A DNA stretch of 64,000 nucleotides from Turritopsis dohrnii (GCA_027922465.2 BQMF02000119.1:1-64000), one strand, 5' to 3'. Counted from the first letter of the stretch, positions 1 through 8,567 are shown. Numbers and translations are program-made. The notes: a model not told the origin generated them from the letters alone.

Positions 1-8
1 ACAACAAA

Positions 9-209
9 ATGATAGAATATGTCAACTTCGTGTTATTAAGCATACTGCTGATCTCGCTATTTTACTTTTATTTTGTGTTAAAAAAATACCTCTCTCTAAT
101 AAAAATGGTGGAAACAGCGATCGATAATTTAATCAACCAGAGTTATGATGTTCCGGGTGAATTTCCACCTTCAGATGGTAAAAGACAAAATTACTCGAGT
201 GTGTCTTAA
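9..209 (+). CDS. small membrane protein of Maverick-like element (66 aa)
   Basis: Intronless 66-residue ORF at the head of a tightly packed run of same-strand ORFs. Residues about 5-27 form one strongly hydrophobic, aromatic-rich segment followed by lysines (KKY), which predicts a single N-terminal membrane anchor with a short polar tail. Only 29 bases separate its stop from the next start. I do not recognise a function. Its place beside a protein-primed polymerase gene and other small membrane ORFs suggests it belongs to the same virus-like element rather than to the host. The window edge lies 8 bases upstream, so a longer start cannot be excluded. Confidence 0.55.
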   Translation: MIEYVNFVLLSILLISLFYFYFVLKKYLSLIKMVETAIDNLINQSYDVPGEFPPSDGKRQNYSSVS

Positions 210-238
210 CTGGAAATAGCAAGCTATACTTAGGGAAA

Positions 239-652
239 ATGTACACGGAAGAGCAAATTAACAAACTCAAAGATGAAGAGGTAGAAAAACTTTTTAGTAT
301 CTACGAGGCTAAACTATCAGGTCAAATGGTAAAATCCTTGGGGAAATCACTGATACGCATTTATTCCATGGGCGCTTGTGCAACGTTAGGAATAGACAAT
401 CAAGATGCGTTGAGCAATGACCTGGAAACTGACCCCTTCTTAAACTCTGCCCTTCAAAGATTTACATGTGACTTATATTATAAATTCGGCTCATTATTAG
501 CACCACTCAGTGTTGGACTTATTACTGGGAAGCATTATATCAATGAAAGGAATTTAAATAAATCCGATGATAATATAAATACAGCAGATAATAAAAATGT
601 CAGAAGAACAGACTCCCATTCAAGTGACAACGAAGAACCCAAAAAAGGTTGA
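239..652 (+). CDS. conserved hypothetical protein of Maverick-like element (137 aa)
   Basis: Intronless 137-aa ORF. The N-terminal 50 residues are mostly helical and charged (MYTEEQINKLKDEEVEKL). The middle (about 40-105) is better packed, with the strings YSMGACATLGIDNQ and FTCDLYYKFGSLLAPLSVGL, and the last 25 residues are polar and low-complexity. From memory, similar proteins recur next to family-B polymerase genes in cnidarian genomes, but I know of no assigned function. Its last 56 bases overlap the start of the next ORF in another frame, typical of compact viral genomes and unlike the spliced host genes in this window. A virion or membrane-associated role is only a guess. Confidence 0.65.
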   Translation: MYTEEQINKLKDEEVEKLFSIYEAKLSGQMVKSLGKSLIRIYSMGACATLGIDNQDALSNDLETDPFLNSALQRFTCDLYYKFGSLLAPLSVGLITGKHYINERNLNKSDDNINTADNKNVRRTDSHSSDNEEPKKG

Positions 653-935
653 AGCGGGTAAGAAGTTGGCGGAATACAACCGTAAAAAACGAGAAGAATT
701 GAAACACATGTCACCTCAAAAAGAAGTGAAGAAGCCTGATGACTCTCTCACCAAACCAAATGAACAACCCATGAACTACACCATAGGTGGAATAATAGCT
801 CTCGGTTTAGTTGGTGGATTTGCTTATTTTGTATATAAAAAGAAAGAGCAAATATTACCCCGTGGGTCACCATCCACCCCCCTTCCACAAAAATCTAAAA
901 TACCGATGAAAATCAATAAACATGAAATGGAATAA
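597..935 (+). CDS. small basic single-pass membrane protein of Maverick-like element (112 aa)
   Basis: 112-aa ORF starting inside the end of the preceding gene (56-base overlap). Residues 1-55 are very basic and polar, with the run KVEAGKKLAEYNRKKREEL. Residues about 62-80 form a glycine-rich transmembrane helix (IGGIIALGLVGGFAYFVY) stopped by KKKEQ, and a proline/lysine-rich tail follows. The KK/EYNRKKREEL segment followed by one glycine-rich TM is, as I remember it, recurrent in small proteins beside polymerase genes of this type in cnidarians. A minor virion-membrane or DNA-contacting role is possible but unproven. The overlap and lack of introns argue that it is expressed from the element. 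Confidence 0.65.
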   Translation: MSEEQTPIQVTTKNPKKVEAGKKLAEYNRKKREELKHMSPQKEVKKPDDSLTKPNEQPMNYTIGGIIALGLVGGFAYFVYKKKEQILPRGSPSTPLPQKSKIPMKINKHEME

Positions 936-962
936 AAAGAAAAAAATGTATATATAACAAAC

Positions 963-1190
963 ATGGACAAGAAAAGTATCATCAACGATTTATATCACGC
1001 ATCAGTCATATCGACACTCGCCATCGGCTACTCTATGCTAGGAAAAAAGGTGTTAAAAATGACACCTCCCTCTATTCAAAAGTTCGACTTGGAAGATACG
1101 GGAAAACTAGTTGCCATTATCGCCGCTAGTGAAGTGACAAAGGACTACTTAATCAAACAAAAGATTTTGCCTGAAAATATCAATATCTAA
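963..1190 (+). CDS. small hypothetical protein of Maverick-like element (75 aa)
   Basis: 75-aa ORF 27 bases after the previous stop and 2 bases before the next start, so it is packed within a gene run. It has two moderately hydrophobic stretches: about 12-30 (ASVISTLAIGYSMLGKKV) and about 48-60 (KLVAIIAASEV). These could be two membrane-associated helices with a short polar tail. I recognise no domain. The assignment as a real gene rests on packing, codon continuity and its place in a cluster of similar small membrane proteins. The ATG at 963 is the only sensible start because an AT-rich non-coding gap precedes it. Confidence 0.6.
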   Translation: MDKKSIINDLYHASVISTLAIGYSMLGKKVLKMTPPSIQKFDLEDTGKLVAIIAASEVTKDYLIKQKILPENINI

Positions 1191-1192
1191 AT

Positions 1193-1615
1193 ATGGCTTC
1201 TATCGCAATGATGTTGGGTGGAGCTTTGGCTAACGCTTTGGCTTTCACAGGATCAAGCTATCTGTTTTCAAGTTTATCCAAAGACAGAATCGATAAGGAA
1301 AGAAAACGTCATGATTTGGCCATAGAAAAATTACAAAAAGCACAGATTGAATGGCAGCAAAAACGACAGGAAAGGATCGATTTCATCAATAAACAACTAT
1401 TGCTCGAAAAGAAGGCTGATTCAAAATTCATAGAGCTAAATGATGCGATGAGAGAGTACAATAGGGTGTTTAGTAATCATCTTGAACCGCTATCACGAGA
1501 GCCTGTATTGAGCGACTTTTATACACCGAGTCATGATCAACATGAAAGGGAATTGACTTTTATAGCTATGAGTATGCTCGGTATTGGTGGAATTGTGTGG
1601 TATTTTGAAAGATGA
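1193..1615 (+). CDS. coiled-coil protein with hydrophobic ends, Maverick-like element (140 aa)
   Basis: 140-aa ORF with a hydrophobic N-terminus (about residues 3-25, MMLGGALANALAF), a long charged helix likely to form a coiled coil (about 28-75, rich in E/K/Q/R), a linker ending in the conserved-looking LSDFYTPSHDQHERE, and a second hydrophobic segment at the C-terminus (about 120-136). I recall this architecture, including the SDFYTPS motif, from proteins that accompany family-B polymerases in cnidarian genomes; no function is known to me. It is the last gene of the rightward block and is followed within 20 bases by a perfect hairpin. It faces the convergent 426-aa gene, so the hairpin lies between two 3' ends. 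Confidence 0.65.
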   Translation: MASIAMMLGGALANALAFTGSSYLFSSLSKDRIDKERKRHDLAIEKLQKAQIEWQQKRQERIDFINKQLLLEKKADSKFIELNDAMREYNRVFSNHLEPLSREPVLSDFYTPSHDQHERELTFIAMSMLGIGGIVWYFER

Positions 1616-1635
1616 AGACCATCAACAAAAAAATT

Positions 1636-1658
1636 ATGTTACACGATACGTGTAACAT
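1636..1658. terminator. perfect hairpin between convergent genes
   Basis: A 10-bp perfect stem (ATGTTACACG / CGTGTAACAT) with a 3-base loop lies 20 bases after the stop of the rightward 140-aa gene and 16 bases from the stop of the leftward 426-aa gene. Being symmetric, it could mark both transcript 3' ends. Similar 3' palindromes define mRNA ends in mimivirus-like viruses and their virophages; applying that here is inference. Confidence 0.5.
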
Positions 1659-1674
1659 ATACACTTTCAGATGG

Positions 1675-2955
1675 TTACAGTCTAGTGACAAGGTATGTAT
1701 AGATCATCCATCCAACCCCTACAATCAGAGCCCATAAATTTTGACTCAACCAACCTACAACTTCTTTTGCTCTGTTCAATATCCATGATACGATAGACCC
1801 AATTATTCCTGGTAAAGCCTCTGCCGCTTTAGATGCTAATCTACCTAGAAGTGATGCTAACGCCTTGAGTTTATTTTTTATCCATTCCTTTGCACCGTCC
1901 TTTTTATCATCAGGATTTTGTGAGTGACTTACTGAGCTTCCACCTCCAGATGGTAACAAAGCTTCCACAAGAACACCTATAGCCATACCAAACGATTGAA
2001 TGCTAACGATTGTTATACCTTGTTCACGGAATAGTGTTCGTATCCTTTCACCTAATGAGGTATCTTTGTCGAGGACTTTAGCAATGGTTTCTTTGATGCT
2101 CGTAACTTGACTGTTTAATTTACCTTTGAGAATATTAATGTTCTCTTTCCTAGCTTTCAACTCTTCACGTAATCCATCCATTCGATCTTCGACCTCTTTT
2201 CGTTGTTCGTCCGTGTATGTTGCATCATTTTCCATTTCTTCCAACTTGTTTTTCTCCTTATCGATATGCTGTTCTATTCGAACCTTTTTCGCAACCTCTT
2301 CTTGAAGACCTCCTCGTATGTTTCTCAGCGCTTTATCCAATCCTAACAGCTCACGTACAGGATATTTAAATAGATCACCGGTCTGAGTTGTTTCATGATC
2401 GACCGATTGCTGTCTAAGCGTTGAAATTAAATCTTCCGTACTGTTCACCACATCACCGGACATATCTTCCAACTCTACATCGGTTGCTGTTGTGATTTTA
2501 GATGACGAGGGAAGCTCTTCTGCTATTTTGTTAAGTACAGCTGCCTGTCTGACTGAAAATTTGCTCTTAGGTATATCATACCCTAAACTACGTAACCTGT
2601 TCTTACCCAATATGTCAGCTATAGTACCGGTAGCCCTTAGTCTTCCATTGTTTGTCAATGGTTTGCTACCGTCTTTGTAGTATAATTCACCATCTCTAAT
2701 TTCAAACTGATCGGTATATAACGTCTCAGGTTTTGACCGGTATTTTTCGGATAATCTATCATACAACCCTTCAACTAGTTCTTTCAAAACCCTAGTATGC
2801 AGACTGTGACCTCCAAATGATGTTTCTCGGTCACCTGATGTATGTATCTGTGCACCCGTTCGGTCACCGGTCGGTATGAGAGGAAACGTCTCATCGGTTG
2901 TTTCATCTGTCGTCATCCCATGTTCTCCAAAGGGGTCAATGTCAATGTCCGCCAT
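1675..2955 (-). CDS. 426-aa coiled-coil, C-terminally membrane-anchored protein of Maverick-like element
   Basis: Intronless 426-aa ORF. The acidic start (MADIDIDPFGEHGMTTDETT) is followed by a probably disordered region to about residue 45, then a small mixed domain (about 50-125, with DGELYYKDGSKPLT and DILGKNRLRSLGYDIPKSKF). A coiled coil spans about 210-290, and a C-terminal half rich in small hydrophobic residues ends in one or two membrane segments (about 375-425). From memory the ILGKNRLRSLGYDIP-type motif occurs in multicopy cnidarian proteins encoded near protein-primed polymerases; no activity is known to me. It is divergent from the 110-aa gene and convergent with the small-ORF block. 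Its length, intactness and lack of introns fit a structural protein of the element, but no capsid fold is evident. Confidence 0.65.
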   Translation of the reverse strand: MADIDIDPFGEHGMTTDETTDETFPLIPTGDRTGAQIHTSGDRETSFGGHSLHTRVLKELVEGLYDRLSEKYRSKPETLYTDQFEIRDGELYYKDGSKPLTNNGRLRATGTIADILGKNRLRSLGYDIPKSKFSVRQAAVLNKIAEELPSSSKITTATDVELEDMSGDVVNSTEDLISTLRQQSVDHETTQTGDLFKYPVRELLGLDKALRNIRGGLQEEVAKKVRIEQHIDKEKNKLEEMENDATYTDEQRKEVEDRMDGLREELKARKENINILKGKLNSQVTSIKETIAKVLDKDTSLGERIRTLFREQGITIVSIQSFGMAIGVLVEALLPSGGGSSVSHSQNPDDKKDGAKEWIKNKLKALASLLGRLASKAAEALPGIIGSIVSWILNRAKEVVGWLSQNLWALIVGVGWMIYTYLVTRL

Positions 2956-3011
2956 TTTATTTATTTAGAGGATAATTTATTATTATATTATGTTATAACA
3001 TCCCTCTAAAT

Positions 3012-3344
3012 ATGAGTTTTAAAATTTATCCAAAACTACCCACTGCTCCTGAGGATTTGAATGAGCAGGAAAAGTTTAACGCAAGCATAATAAATTCAGA
3101 ATTTGAAGAGCTGATAAAACTGAAGGACAAGTTTAGCATCAAGCTCAAGAGATACAACAAGGCGATAGAACGATCGATGCTAGTAAATGCTAGCTCAAGC
3201 GCTATAACCATTGGCTCCGGCATCGGTTCAATTGCAACAGGGGCTACTATTATCGGAATACCGATGTGCTTGAGAAAAATGATGAGGATCCATCTTATAT
3301 TCTCGATCCTGATACGAAACAAACGGTTAATAAATACTGTTTAA
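3012..3344 (+). pseudogene. small element gene, 3' end probably lost (110 aa)
   Basis: The first ~85 residues look like a genuine protein: a proline-containing start (MSFKIYPKLPTAPEDLNEQE), a charged helix, then a glycine/serine/isoleucine-rich hydrophobic stretch (SSAITIGSGIGSIATGATIIG) like a membrane segment. After GIPM the reading becomes basic and unconvincing (CLRKMMRIHLIFSILIRNKR). At the same place a different frame becomes protein-like. I read this as a fusion of the 5' part of one gene with the 3' part of another by an internal deletion near base 3260. Function is unknown. It is divergently arranged with the 426-aa gene across a 56-base AT-rich gap that presumably holds both promoters. 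Confidence 0.5.
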
Positions 3345-3436
3345 ACTGGATAAAAAATAACAGAGAAAAATATCTCAGCTCTCAAAAACGTTATAACGCT
3401 AAGAGAGAGAAGAGAGTTTACAAAAAAAATAAATAA
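3260..3436 (+). pseudogene. 3' remnant of a second element gene
   Basis: In the frame of base 3281 there is an open stretch to TAA 3434-3436 reading NDEDPSYILDPDTKQTVNK, then a lysine/arginine-rich tail (REKYLSSQKRYNAKREK). It has no start codon of its own. The DPSYILDPDTKQTV string resembles short motifs of the form 'NPxTGRxV' that end with basic residues in many viral proteins, but I cannot name the family. It seems to be what remains of a gene whose front was removed by the same deletion that truncated the 110-aa gene. Confidence 0.4.
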
Positions 3437-3447
3437 ATTGACCTCGC

Positions 3448-3476
3448 TTTTGTTACTTAATCAACGAGTAACAAAA
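3448..3476. terminator. hairpin after the truncated gene pair
   Basis: A perfect 10-bp stem (TTTTGTTACT / AGTAACAAAA) with a 9-base loop starts 12 bases after the TAA at 3434 and lies about 80 bases before the polymerase start. It matches in size and placement the hairpins at 1636-1658 and 7659-7685. Confidence 0.45.
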
Positions 3477-3556
3477 AATTGAAAAAATGATAATGATAAT
3501 TGAAAATTTTAAAAAGTGATTTAAAAAGATATAATCGTGGTATTATATATTACAAT

Positions 3557-6500
3557 ATGACTTCACGAAATACTGTTGTTGAATTAAAAGCTCTTGCAAG
3601 AGAACGCGGTCTACATGGCTACTCAAAACTCAGAAAAGCTGAGTTGATCGAATTATTAGCAAACCCACCTGTCCGACCTGTTGCACCACCAAGACCTGTT
3701 CCAATTATTCCTACCCAACAAGATATGGATTTGTTTGAGCAACAAGAAATGGGAAAATCTCGACCTGTTGTGAAAAGCAAGTTGAATGAATGGAGAGATT
3801 GGTTAATAAATCATGTACCTAAAGCTATTAAGGAGAAAGTGAGTGGCGCTTTCAGAGAGATGAAGAAGAAGATTCTCATTCTCTACAAGAGGAAGAATGA
3901 TGAAAAAGATGAAAAATTGGTGGAACCAGAAGCGTTTGTCCCCATTGAAATGGCGTTTGAGGGTTCTTACAAAAGGTTCAAGATAAACTCAGATGGAAAA
4001 AAGGACGTTGATTCGTTTCTCGGTAAGGTTCGACCCATTTTAAGTGATCTGATTATGAGAGAACTCAAAAATAAAAAATCAATAAAAATTCAAGCAACTG
4101 TGTGGATCAAATGGAGAAAGGAGGATCTATCCAATCCTGAAGCAACAATCTACGTCGATAAGGCGTTCAATAGCAATATGGAAACAATTCACAATGAAAG
4201 TGATATATCTGATGTTATTAATAAGATGTTCAATAAGATAATCGAACAGGTTGAAAACCCTGCGTTACCTCAATCCGGCTTTGTTATCGATAAAATTTTA
4301 AATATTGATGTGGATTTTCACAAGCTAAAATTAACGAGAGGCAGCTCTTACTTACCGCTACCTAAGAATTTCAGTGGTAAGTATTCGATAATCAATCCTA
4401 AAAATGAAGATGATGAAGAGTGCTTCAAATGGGCTGTTATTGCAGCTCTCAATCATGATAAGATTAAGAAAAATCCACAAAGGATAATGAATCTCAAGAA
4501 ACATGTTGATAAATATAATTGGGAGGGTTTATCGTTTCCAATGGCGCTAAATAAAATAGATTTGTTTGAGAGGAGGAACCCTGATATCGCTGTGCATGTT
4601 TTAACAAAAGATGTGGCAGAAGGTATCTATATGTGTCGTAAGTCGAAGCATCTTGATCGCAAAGAAAAAGTTGTTTTGTTTTTGCTATGTGAAGAGGAAA
4701 AGAGACATTATATAGCTGTAAAGAACTTGAGCGGTGTCTTGAGTAAGGTCAACTCGAATCACAAAAATAAAGAACATTATTGTTTGAATTGTCTCAATGG
4801 ATTCTCAAGTGAGAAAACACGAGATGAACACTTTGAATATTGTAAAAATAATGATGTTGCGAAGATTGAGATGCCAAATGAGGGTAGCACCGTTAAGTTT
4901 CATGACGGCCAGTACCAGCTCAAAGCTCCTTTCATAATGTATGCTGATTTCGAAGCTTTGTCAAAAGAGGTTTGTAAAGAACCGCGTAGCGTTATTGGAT
5001 CATCCACTAAAAAGATTGGTATACATATCCCCACAGGCTTCTGTTGTTATAGCAAATTTGCTCATGGTGAAGTTTCAGACCCTCTAATGCTTTATCGTAG
5101 TGAAGACTGTGTTTTACGTTTTGTGGATCATGCGGTAGGTGAAGTGAAAAGGCTATACAACATGTTCCCTAAACAAAGAATGCGAGACCTCACATATGAA
5201 GAGGAACAAGGATTTACCGATTCTGATAAGTGCCACATATGTATGAAAGAATTTGAAAAAGATAATATTAAGGTTAGGGATCACTGTCATTTTACTGGTA
5301 AATTTCGTGGAGCTGCACATCAGTCTTGTAATCTCCGTTACAAAGTGCCTAAATACATCCCGATCGTCTTTCACAATCTCAGCGGATATGATGCTCATCT
5401 GTTTATCAAAGAACTAGCCAAACAGTATGGAGATGAAGGGATTGCTGTCATCGCTGAAAACAAAGAAAAATATATCTCTTTCTCATTGGATGTTAAGGTT
5501 GGTGAATACATTGATAAAAATGGGGTGACTAGGGTTCAAAAGATACAGTTGAGATTCATCGATAGCGTGCGTTTCATGGCTAGTAGTCTGGATAACTTGG
5601 TAAACAATCTATCCGACGATCAGTGTAAAAACCTTCGAAAATTCTTCAAGGGTGATGAGCAATTCAAATTATTGAGAAGAAAAGGAGTTTATCCTTATGA
5701 ATACATTGATTCTTTTGATAAGTTTAACGAAACTAAGCTCCCACCGAAAGATGCTTTTTACAGCAAGTTGAACATGAAAGGTATCAGTGATGCTGATTAT
5801 ACGCATGCGCAGAAGGTGTGGAAACATATGAAAAATAAAAATATGGGTGCGTATCATGATCTCTACCTCAAGACAGACGTTCTATTGCTTGCTGATGTTT
5901 TTGAGACTTTTAGGGAAACATGCATAACAAACTATAAACTGGATCCTGCACATTTTTACACTGCTCCAGGACTAGCTTCGCAAGCCTGTTTGAAAAAGAC
6001 AGAGGTTGAGCTGGATCTATTATCAGATATGGATATGTTTCTCTTCGTAGAGCAAGGTATTAGAGGAGGTCTCTGTCAGGCTGTTTATAGACATGCTAAA
6101 GCTAATAACAAGTATATGGATGCTAAATATAAGAAGACTGAAGAAAGTAGCTATCTCCAATATCTTGATGCAAATAATCTATATGGATGGGCTATGATTC
6201 AGAAGCTACCGACAGGGAATTTCAAGTGGGTAGATGCTAATAAATTTACCACTGAATTCATTTCAAAGTTGGCTGAGAAAGACGGTAAATATGGTTATCT
6301 TCTTGAAGTTGATGTGAACTATCCTCAGGAGCTTCACGATTCACATAACGATCTTCCGTTTATGCCTGAGCGAAAGAAGATCAATGGTGTAGAAAAGCTA
6401 ACTCCATGTCTTTCAGACAAGAAGAACTATATTATTCATATCCGTGCACTTGATCAAGCGCTGAAGCATGGTCTTGTTCTTGAGAAGGTTCATAGAGTAC

Positions 6501-7378
6501 TGAGATTTAGACAAAGCGCATGGTTGAAGCCGTACATCGATTTCAACACCAATTTGCGTACCAAATCAAAGAATGACTTTGAAAAGGACTTTTTCAAGCT
6601 CATGAACAATTCAGTCTTTGGTAAAACTATGGAGAATCAACGTAAGCATAAAGACATACGCTTGGCTACCAAGAAAGAACAATATGAGAAGCTGGTGATG
6701 AAACCTAATTTCAAGGGTAGTATCTGTTTCAGTGAACATTTGATGGCTGCTGAAATGCAAAAGATCAAACTCGTGTTGAACAAGCCGGTCTATCTGGGAC
6801 CTACAGTTCTTGATTTGTCAAAGACAATTATGTACGAGTTTCACTATGATTACATGAAACCAAAATATGGTGACAATCTAAAGCTCTGCTATATGGATAC
6901 AGACAGCTTTGTCTATCACATCAAAACCGACGACTTCTACAAAGATATTGCTGATGATGTAGCTTTGAGATTCGACACTTCAGCGTATGATGAGAAAGAT
7001 AACAGACCTTTACCCATAGGTTTGAATAAGAAAGTCATTGGTCTAATGAAAGATGAGTTGGGTGGTAAGATAATGACAGAGTTTGTTGCTCTAAGAGCGA
7101 AGACATATGCATATAAACAGCTAGACGGAAAAGAAGACAAGAAGTGCAAGGGAGTCAAGAAGTGCGTAGTAAAGAAGACCATGGGGTTTGATGATTACAA
7201 GAGATGCTTATTTGATGGTAAGAATGTTTACAGAGAACAGATGACCTTTCAATCGATTAAGCATGATGTTCACACTATAAAAACAAACAAACTCGCTCTC
7301 AATGCGGATGATGACAAAAGAATTATTGTAAAAGATGGTATTGCTACATATGCTAGAGGACATTATAGATATGTATAA
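3557..7378 (+). CDS. polB: protein-primed type family-B DNA polymerase with SAP and endonuclease VII-like motifs (1273 aa)
   Basis: Replicative DNA polymerase of a Maverick/Polinton-type element, intact over 1273 residues from the ATG at 3557. The upstream in-frame stretch from 3500 has no ATG. Order: SAP-like DNA-binding motif (about 2-36, ELKALARERGLHGYSKLRK); unassigned region; C2H2-like finger (about 408-430, CLNC...H...C); exonuclease motif I (YADFEAL, about 460); endonuclease VII-like Cys/His motif (about 558-590, CHIC...DHCHFTGKFRG...C); exo II (HNLSGYDAHL, about 605); exo III (YLKTDVLLLADVFE, about 768); polymerase A (DANNLYGWAM, about 871), B (NNSVFGKTMEN, about 1015) and C (YMDTDS, about 1111). 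All catalytic acidic residues I expect are present. Nuclear expression and protein priming are inferred from the family. It has no introns, and the codon use and packing match the small ORFs upstream, not the spliced host genes. It may still be active or only recently inserted. Confidence 0.9.
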   Translation: MTSRNTVVELKALARERGLHGYSKLRKAELIELLANPPVRPVAPPRPVPIIPTQQDMDLFEQQEMGKSRPVVKSKLNEWRDWLINHVPKAIKEKVSGAFREMKKKILILYKRKNDEKDEKLVEPEAFVPIEMAFEGSYKRFKINSDGKKDVDSFLGKVRPILSDLIMRELKNKKSIKIQATVWIKWRKEDLSNPEATIYVDKAFNSNMETIHNESDISDVINKMFNKIIEQVENPALPQSGFVIDKILNIDVDFHKLKLTRGSSYLPLPKNFSGKYSIINPKNEDDEECFKWAVIAALNHDKIKKNPQRIMNLKKHVDKYNWEGLSFPMALNKIDLFERRNPDIAVHVLTKDVAEGIYMCRKSKHLDRKEKVVLFLLCEEEKRHYIAVKNLSGVLSKVNSNHKNKEHYCLNCLNGFSSEKTRDEHFEYCKNNDVAKIEMPNEGSTVKFHDGQYQLKAPFIMYADFEALSKEVCKEPRSVIGSSTKKIGIHIPTGFCCYSKFAHGEVSDPLMLYRSEDCVLRFVDHAVGEVKRLYNMFPKQRMRDLTYEEEQGFTDSDKCHICMKEFEKDNIKVRDHCHFTGKFRGAAHQSCNLRYKVPKYIPIVFHNLSGYDAHLFIKELAKQYGDEGIAVIAENKEKYISFSLDVKVGEYIDKNGVTRVQKIQLRFIDSVRFMASSLDNLVNNLSDDQCKNLRKFFKGDEQFKLLRRKGVYPYEYIDSFDKFNETKLPPKDAFYSKLNMKGISDADYTHAQKVWKHMKNKNMGAYHDLYLKTDVLLLADVFETFRETCITNYKLDPAHFYTAPGLASQACLKKTEVELDLLSDMDMFLFVEQGIRGGLCQAVYRHAKANNKYMDAKYKKTEESSYLQYLDANNLYGWAMIQKLPTGNFKWVDANKFTTEFISKLAEKDGKYGYLLEVDVNYPQELHDSHNDLPFMPERKKINGVEKLTPCLSDKKNYIIHIRALDQALKHGLVLEKVHRVLRFRQSAWLKPYIDFNTNLRTKSKNDFEKDFFKLMNNSVFGKTMENQRKHKDIRLATKKEQYEKLVMKPNFKGSICFSEHLMAAEMQKIKLVLNKPVYLGPTVLDLSKTIMYEFHYDYMKPKYGDNLKLCYMDTDSFVYHIKTDDFYKDIADDVALRFDTSAYDEKDNRPLPIGLNKKVIGLMKDELGGKIMTEFVALRAKTYAYKQLDGKEDKKCKGVKKCVVKKTMGFDDYKRCLFDGKNVYREQMTFQSIKHDVHTIKTNKLALNADDDKRIIVKDGIATYARGHYRYV

Positions 7379-7432
7379 GATAACAAAGAGGTAAGAGGTA
7401 AAAAAAATAAACAAACAAAATAAACGATACCT

Positions 7433-7528
7433 ATGGATATTGACTTTGAAGATCTTTTTGACTGCATCGATGATCTGTGTGTCTGTGCGTTATATGTATT
7501 GTTAGCTTATTTATATTATAAAGTTTAA
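7433..7528 (+). CDS. possible 31-aa acidic/hydrophobic peptide
   Basis: Short ORF 54 bases after the polymerase stop. It encodes an acidic head (MDIDFEDLFDCIDDL) and a hydrophobic end (CVCALYVLLAYLYYKV), so a tiny membrane-inserted peptide is conceivable. It lies before the hairpin at 7659, as a last gene of the block would. Support is only its position and the amphipathic layout; an ORF this short can arise by chance. Confidence 0.3.
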   Translation: MDIDFEDLFDCIDDLCVCALYVLLAYLYYKV

Positions 7529-7658
7529 ACTGCTACAAACTGCTTTTTACTACAATCGGGTATTTCCCCATGGACATTTTTATGAGATATTTAATTGTAA
7601 ACAATTATGAGTAATTTGTGGTTATAATAGAAACTGCTTACGTAATCAAAATAACACG

Positions 7659-7685
7659 TTTCATAACTCGTATCGTGTTATGAAA
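7659..7685. terminator. hairpin after the polymerase block
   Basis: A 9-bp perfect stem (TTTCATAAC / GTTATGAAA) with a 9-base loop. An alternative overlapping 8-bp stem (ATAACACG 7651-7658 / CGTGTTAT 7674-7681) competes with it. It is the third hairpin placed after a gene block of this element. I could not find the right terminal inverted repeat of the element, so its border is unknown. Confidence 0.4.
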
Positions 7686-7689
7686 ACAA

Positions 7690-8165
7690 AGGTCTTAGAT
7701 GATAATATTAGCTATAGTAGAGAAATTTCCGAAATCATATGATTTTGGGCTAGCATCCGCACTTTCCTTTACCAGACACAACACTTCAACATGAACCAGA
7801 TGCAACAATACCAGATTCGATAAGTATATCCTACAAAACAAATTATAATCTTGAAACATAGGTTCAAATTAAATCCATTTTAAAAGAAAGAAGTACAGTT
7901 TCAATGGTTAGACATCAACTGTGGAGGAGTGATTTGAACAAGATTTTCAGAAAAAAAGAATATAAAATTGCAAGTTATCAATAATGATCTAAAAGAAAAT
8001 GATTAATACCACAAATGTATGAAATGGAGTGCGTATAGATATCAATCACAACAGTACATATGATGTAAACACATTATAGAAAGCACCTTGAACACTTGTA
8101 ACCATTAGTTGGCATAACGTTTTCATATTGTACCATGACTATACTGTTATAAAAATATAAACGCT
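7690..8165. other. AT-rich stretch without a gene
   Basis: No convincing coding frame, RNA gene or repeat boundary seen. It may include the right end of the Maverick-like element. Confidence 0.5.
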
Positions 8166-8169
8166 TTTT

Positions 8170-8545
8170 TTTCATAAGAACCAGTAAAATCCGACCTGGT
8201 GATGGCTGTTCTTATTTTTTGAGACTTTTTCAGCCTCAATTGTTCTTATGTTGTTCTTAGCTTTAAGAACACATTTTCATATTATTGAACTTCCAGTAAA
8301 TCTAGAATATATGTTTTTAAAAACAACTGGTTAAAATGGTTGCAATTCGGTACTGACCCGATATAAGTATGCAACTTGAAAAAAACAAACTTCTAAACCA
8401 TTTGCCAGTGACAGAATTCACACCCAAAGTTCTTTTTATCATGGATTGTTCTTATTTTATAAGAAAATTAAGGCTTAGGTTGTTCTTATTTTTGGCCAAA
8501 TCTGAGGCTTGTGTTCTAATAAAATTGTTCTTATAAAAAGAAAGT
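8170..8545. repeat. repeat with clustered TTGTTCTTAT motifs
   Basis: The word TGTTCTTAT (or TGTTCTTAG) occurs at least six times in under 400 bases (near 8206, 8238, 8249, 8455, 8478 and 8525), with inverted copies (CATAAGAAC, TTTAAGAAC) among them and two similar phrases, 'AGGCTTAGG' and 'GAGGCTTG'. The mix of direct and inverted short repeats is typical of the subterminal region of a non-autonomous DNA transposon. I could not set exact ends or a target duplication. Confidence 0.4.
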
Positions 8546-8567
8546 GTATATATACTTCATATTTACT

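Noticed and set aside
2492..2680. Plus-strand frame inside the 426-aa gene (and similar frames antisense to the polymerase)
   Set aside because: Shadow of the real gene on the other strand; no independent signal.
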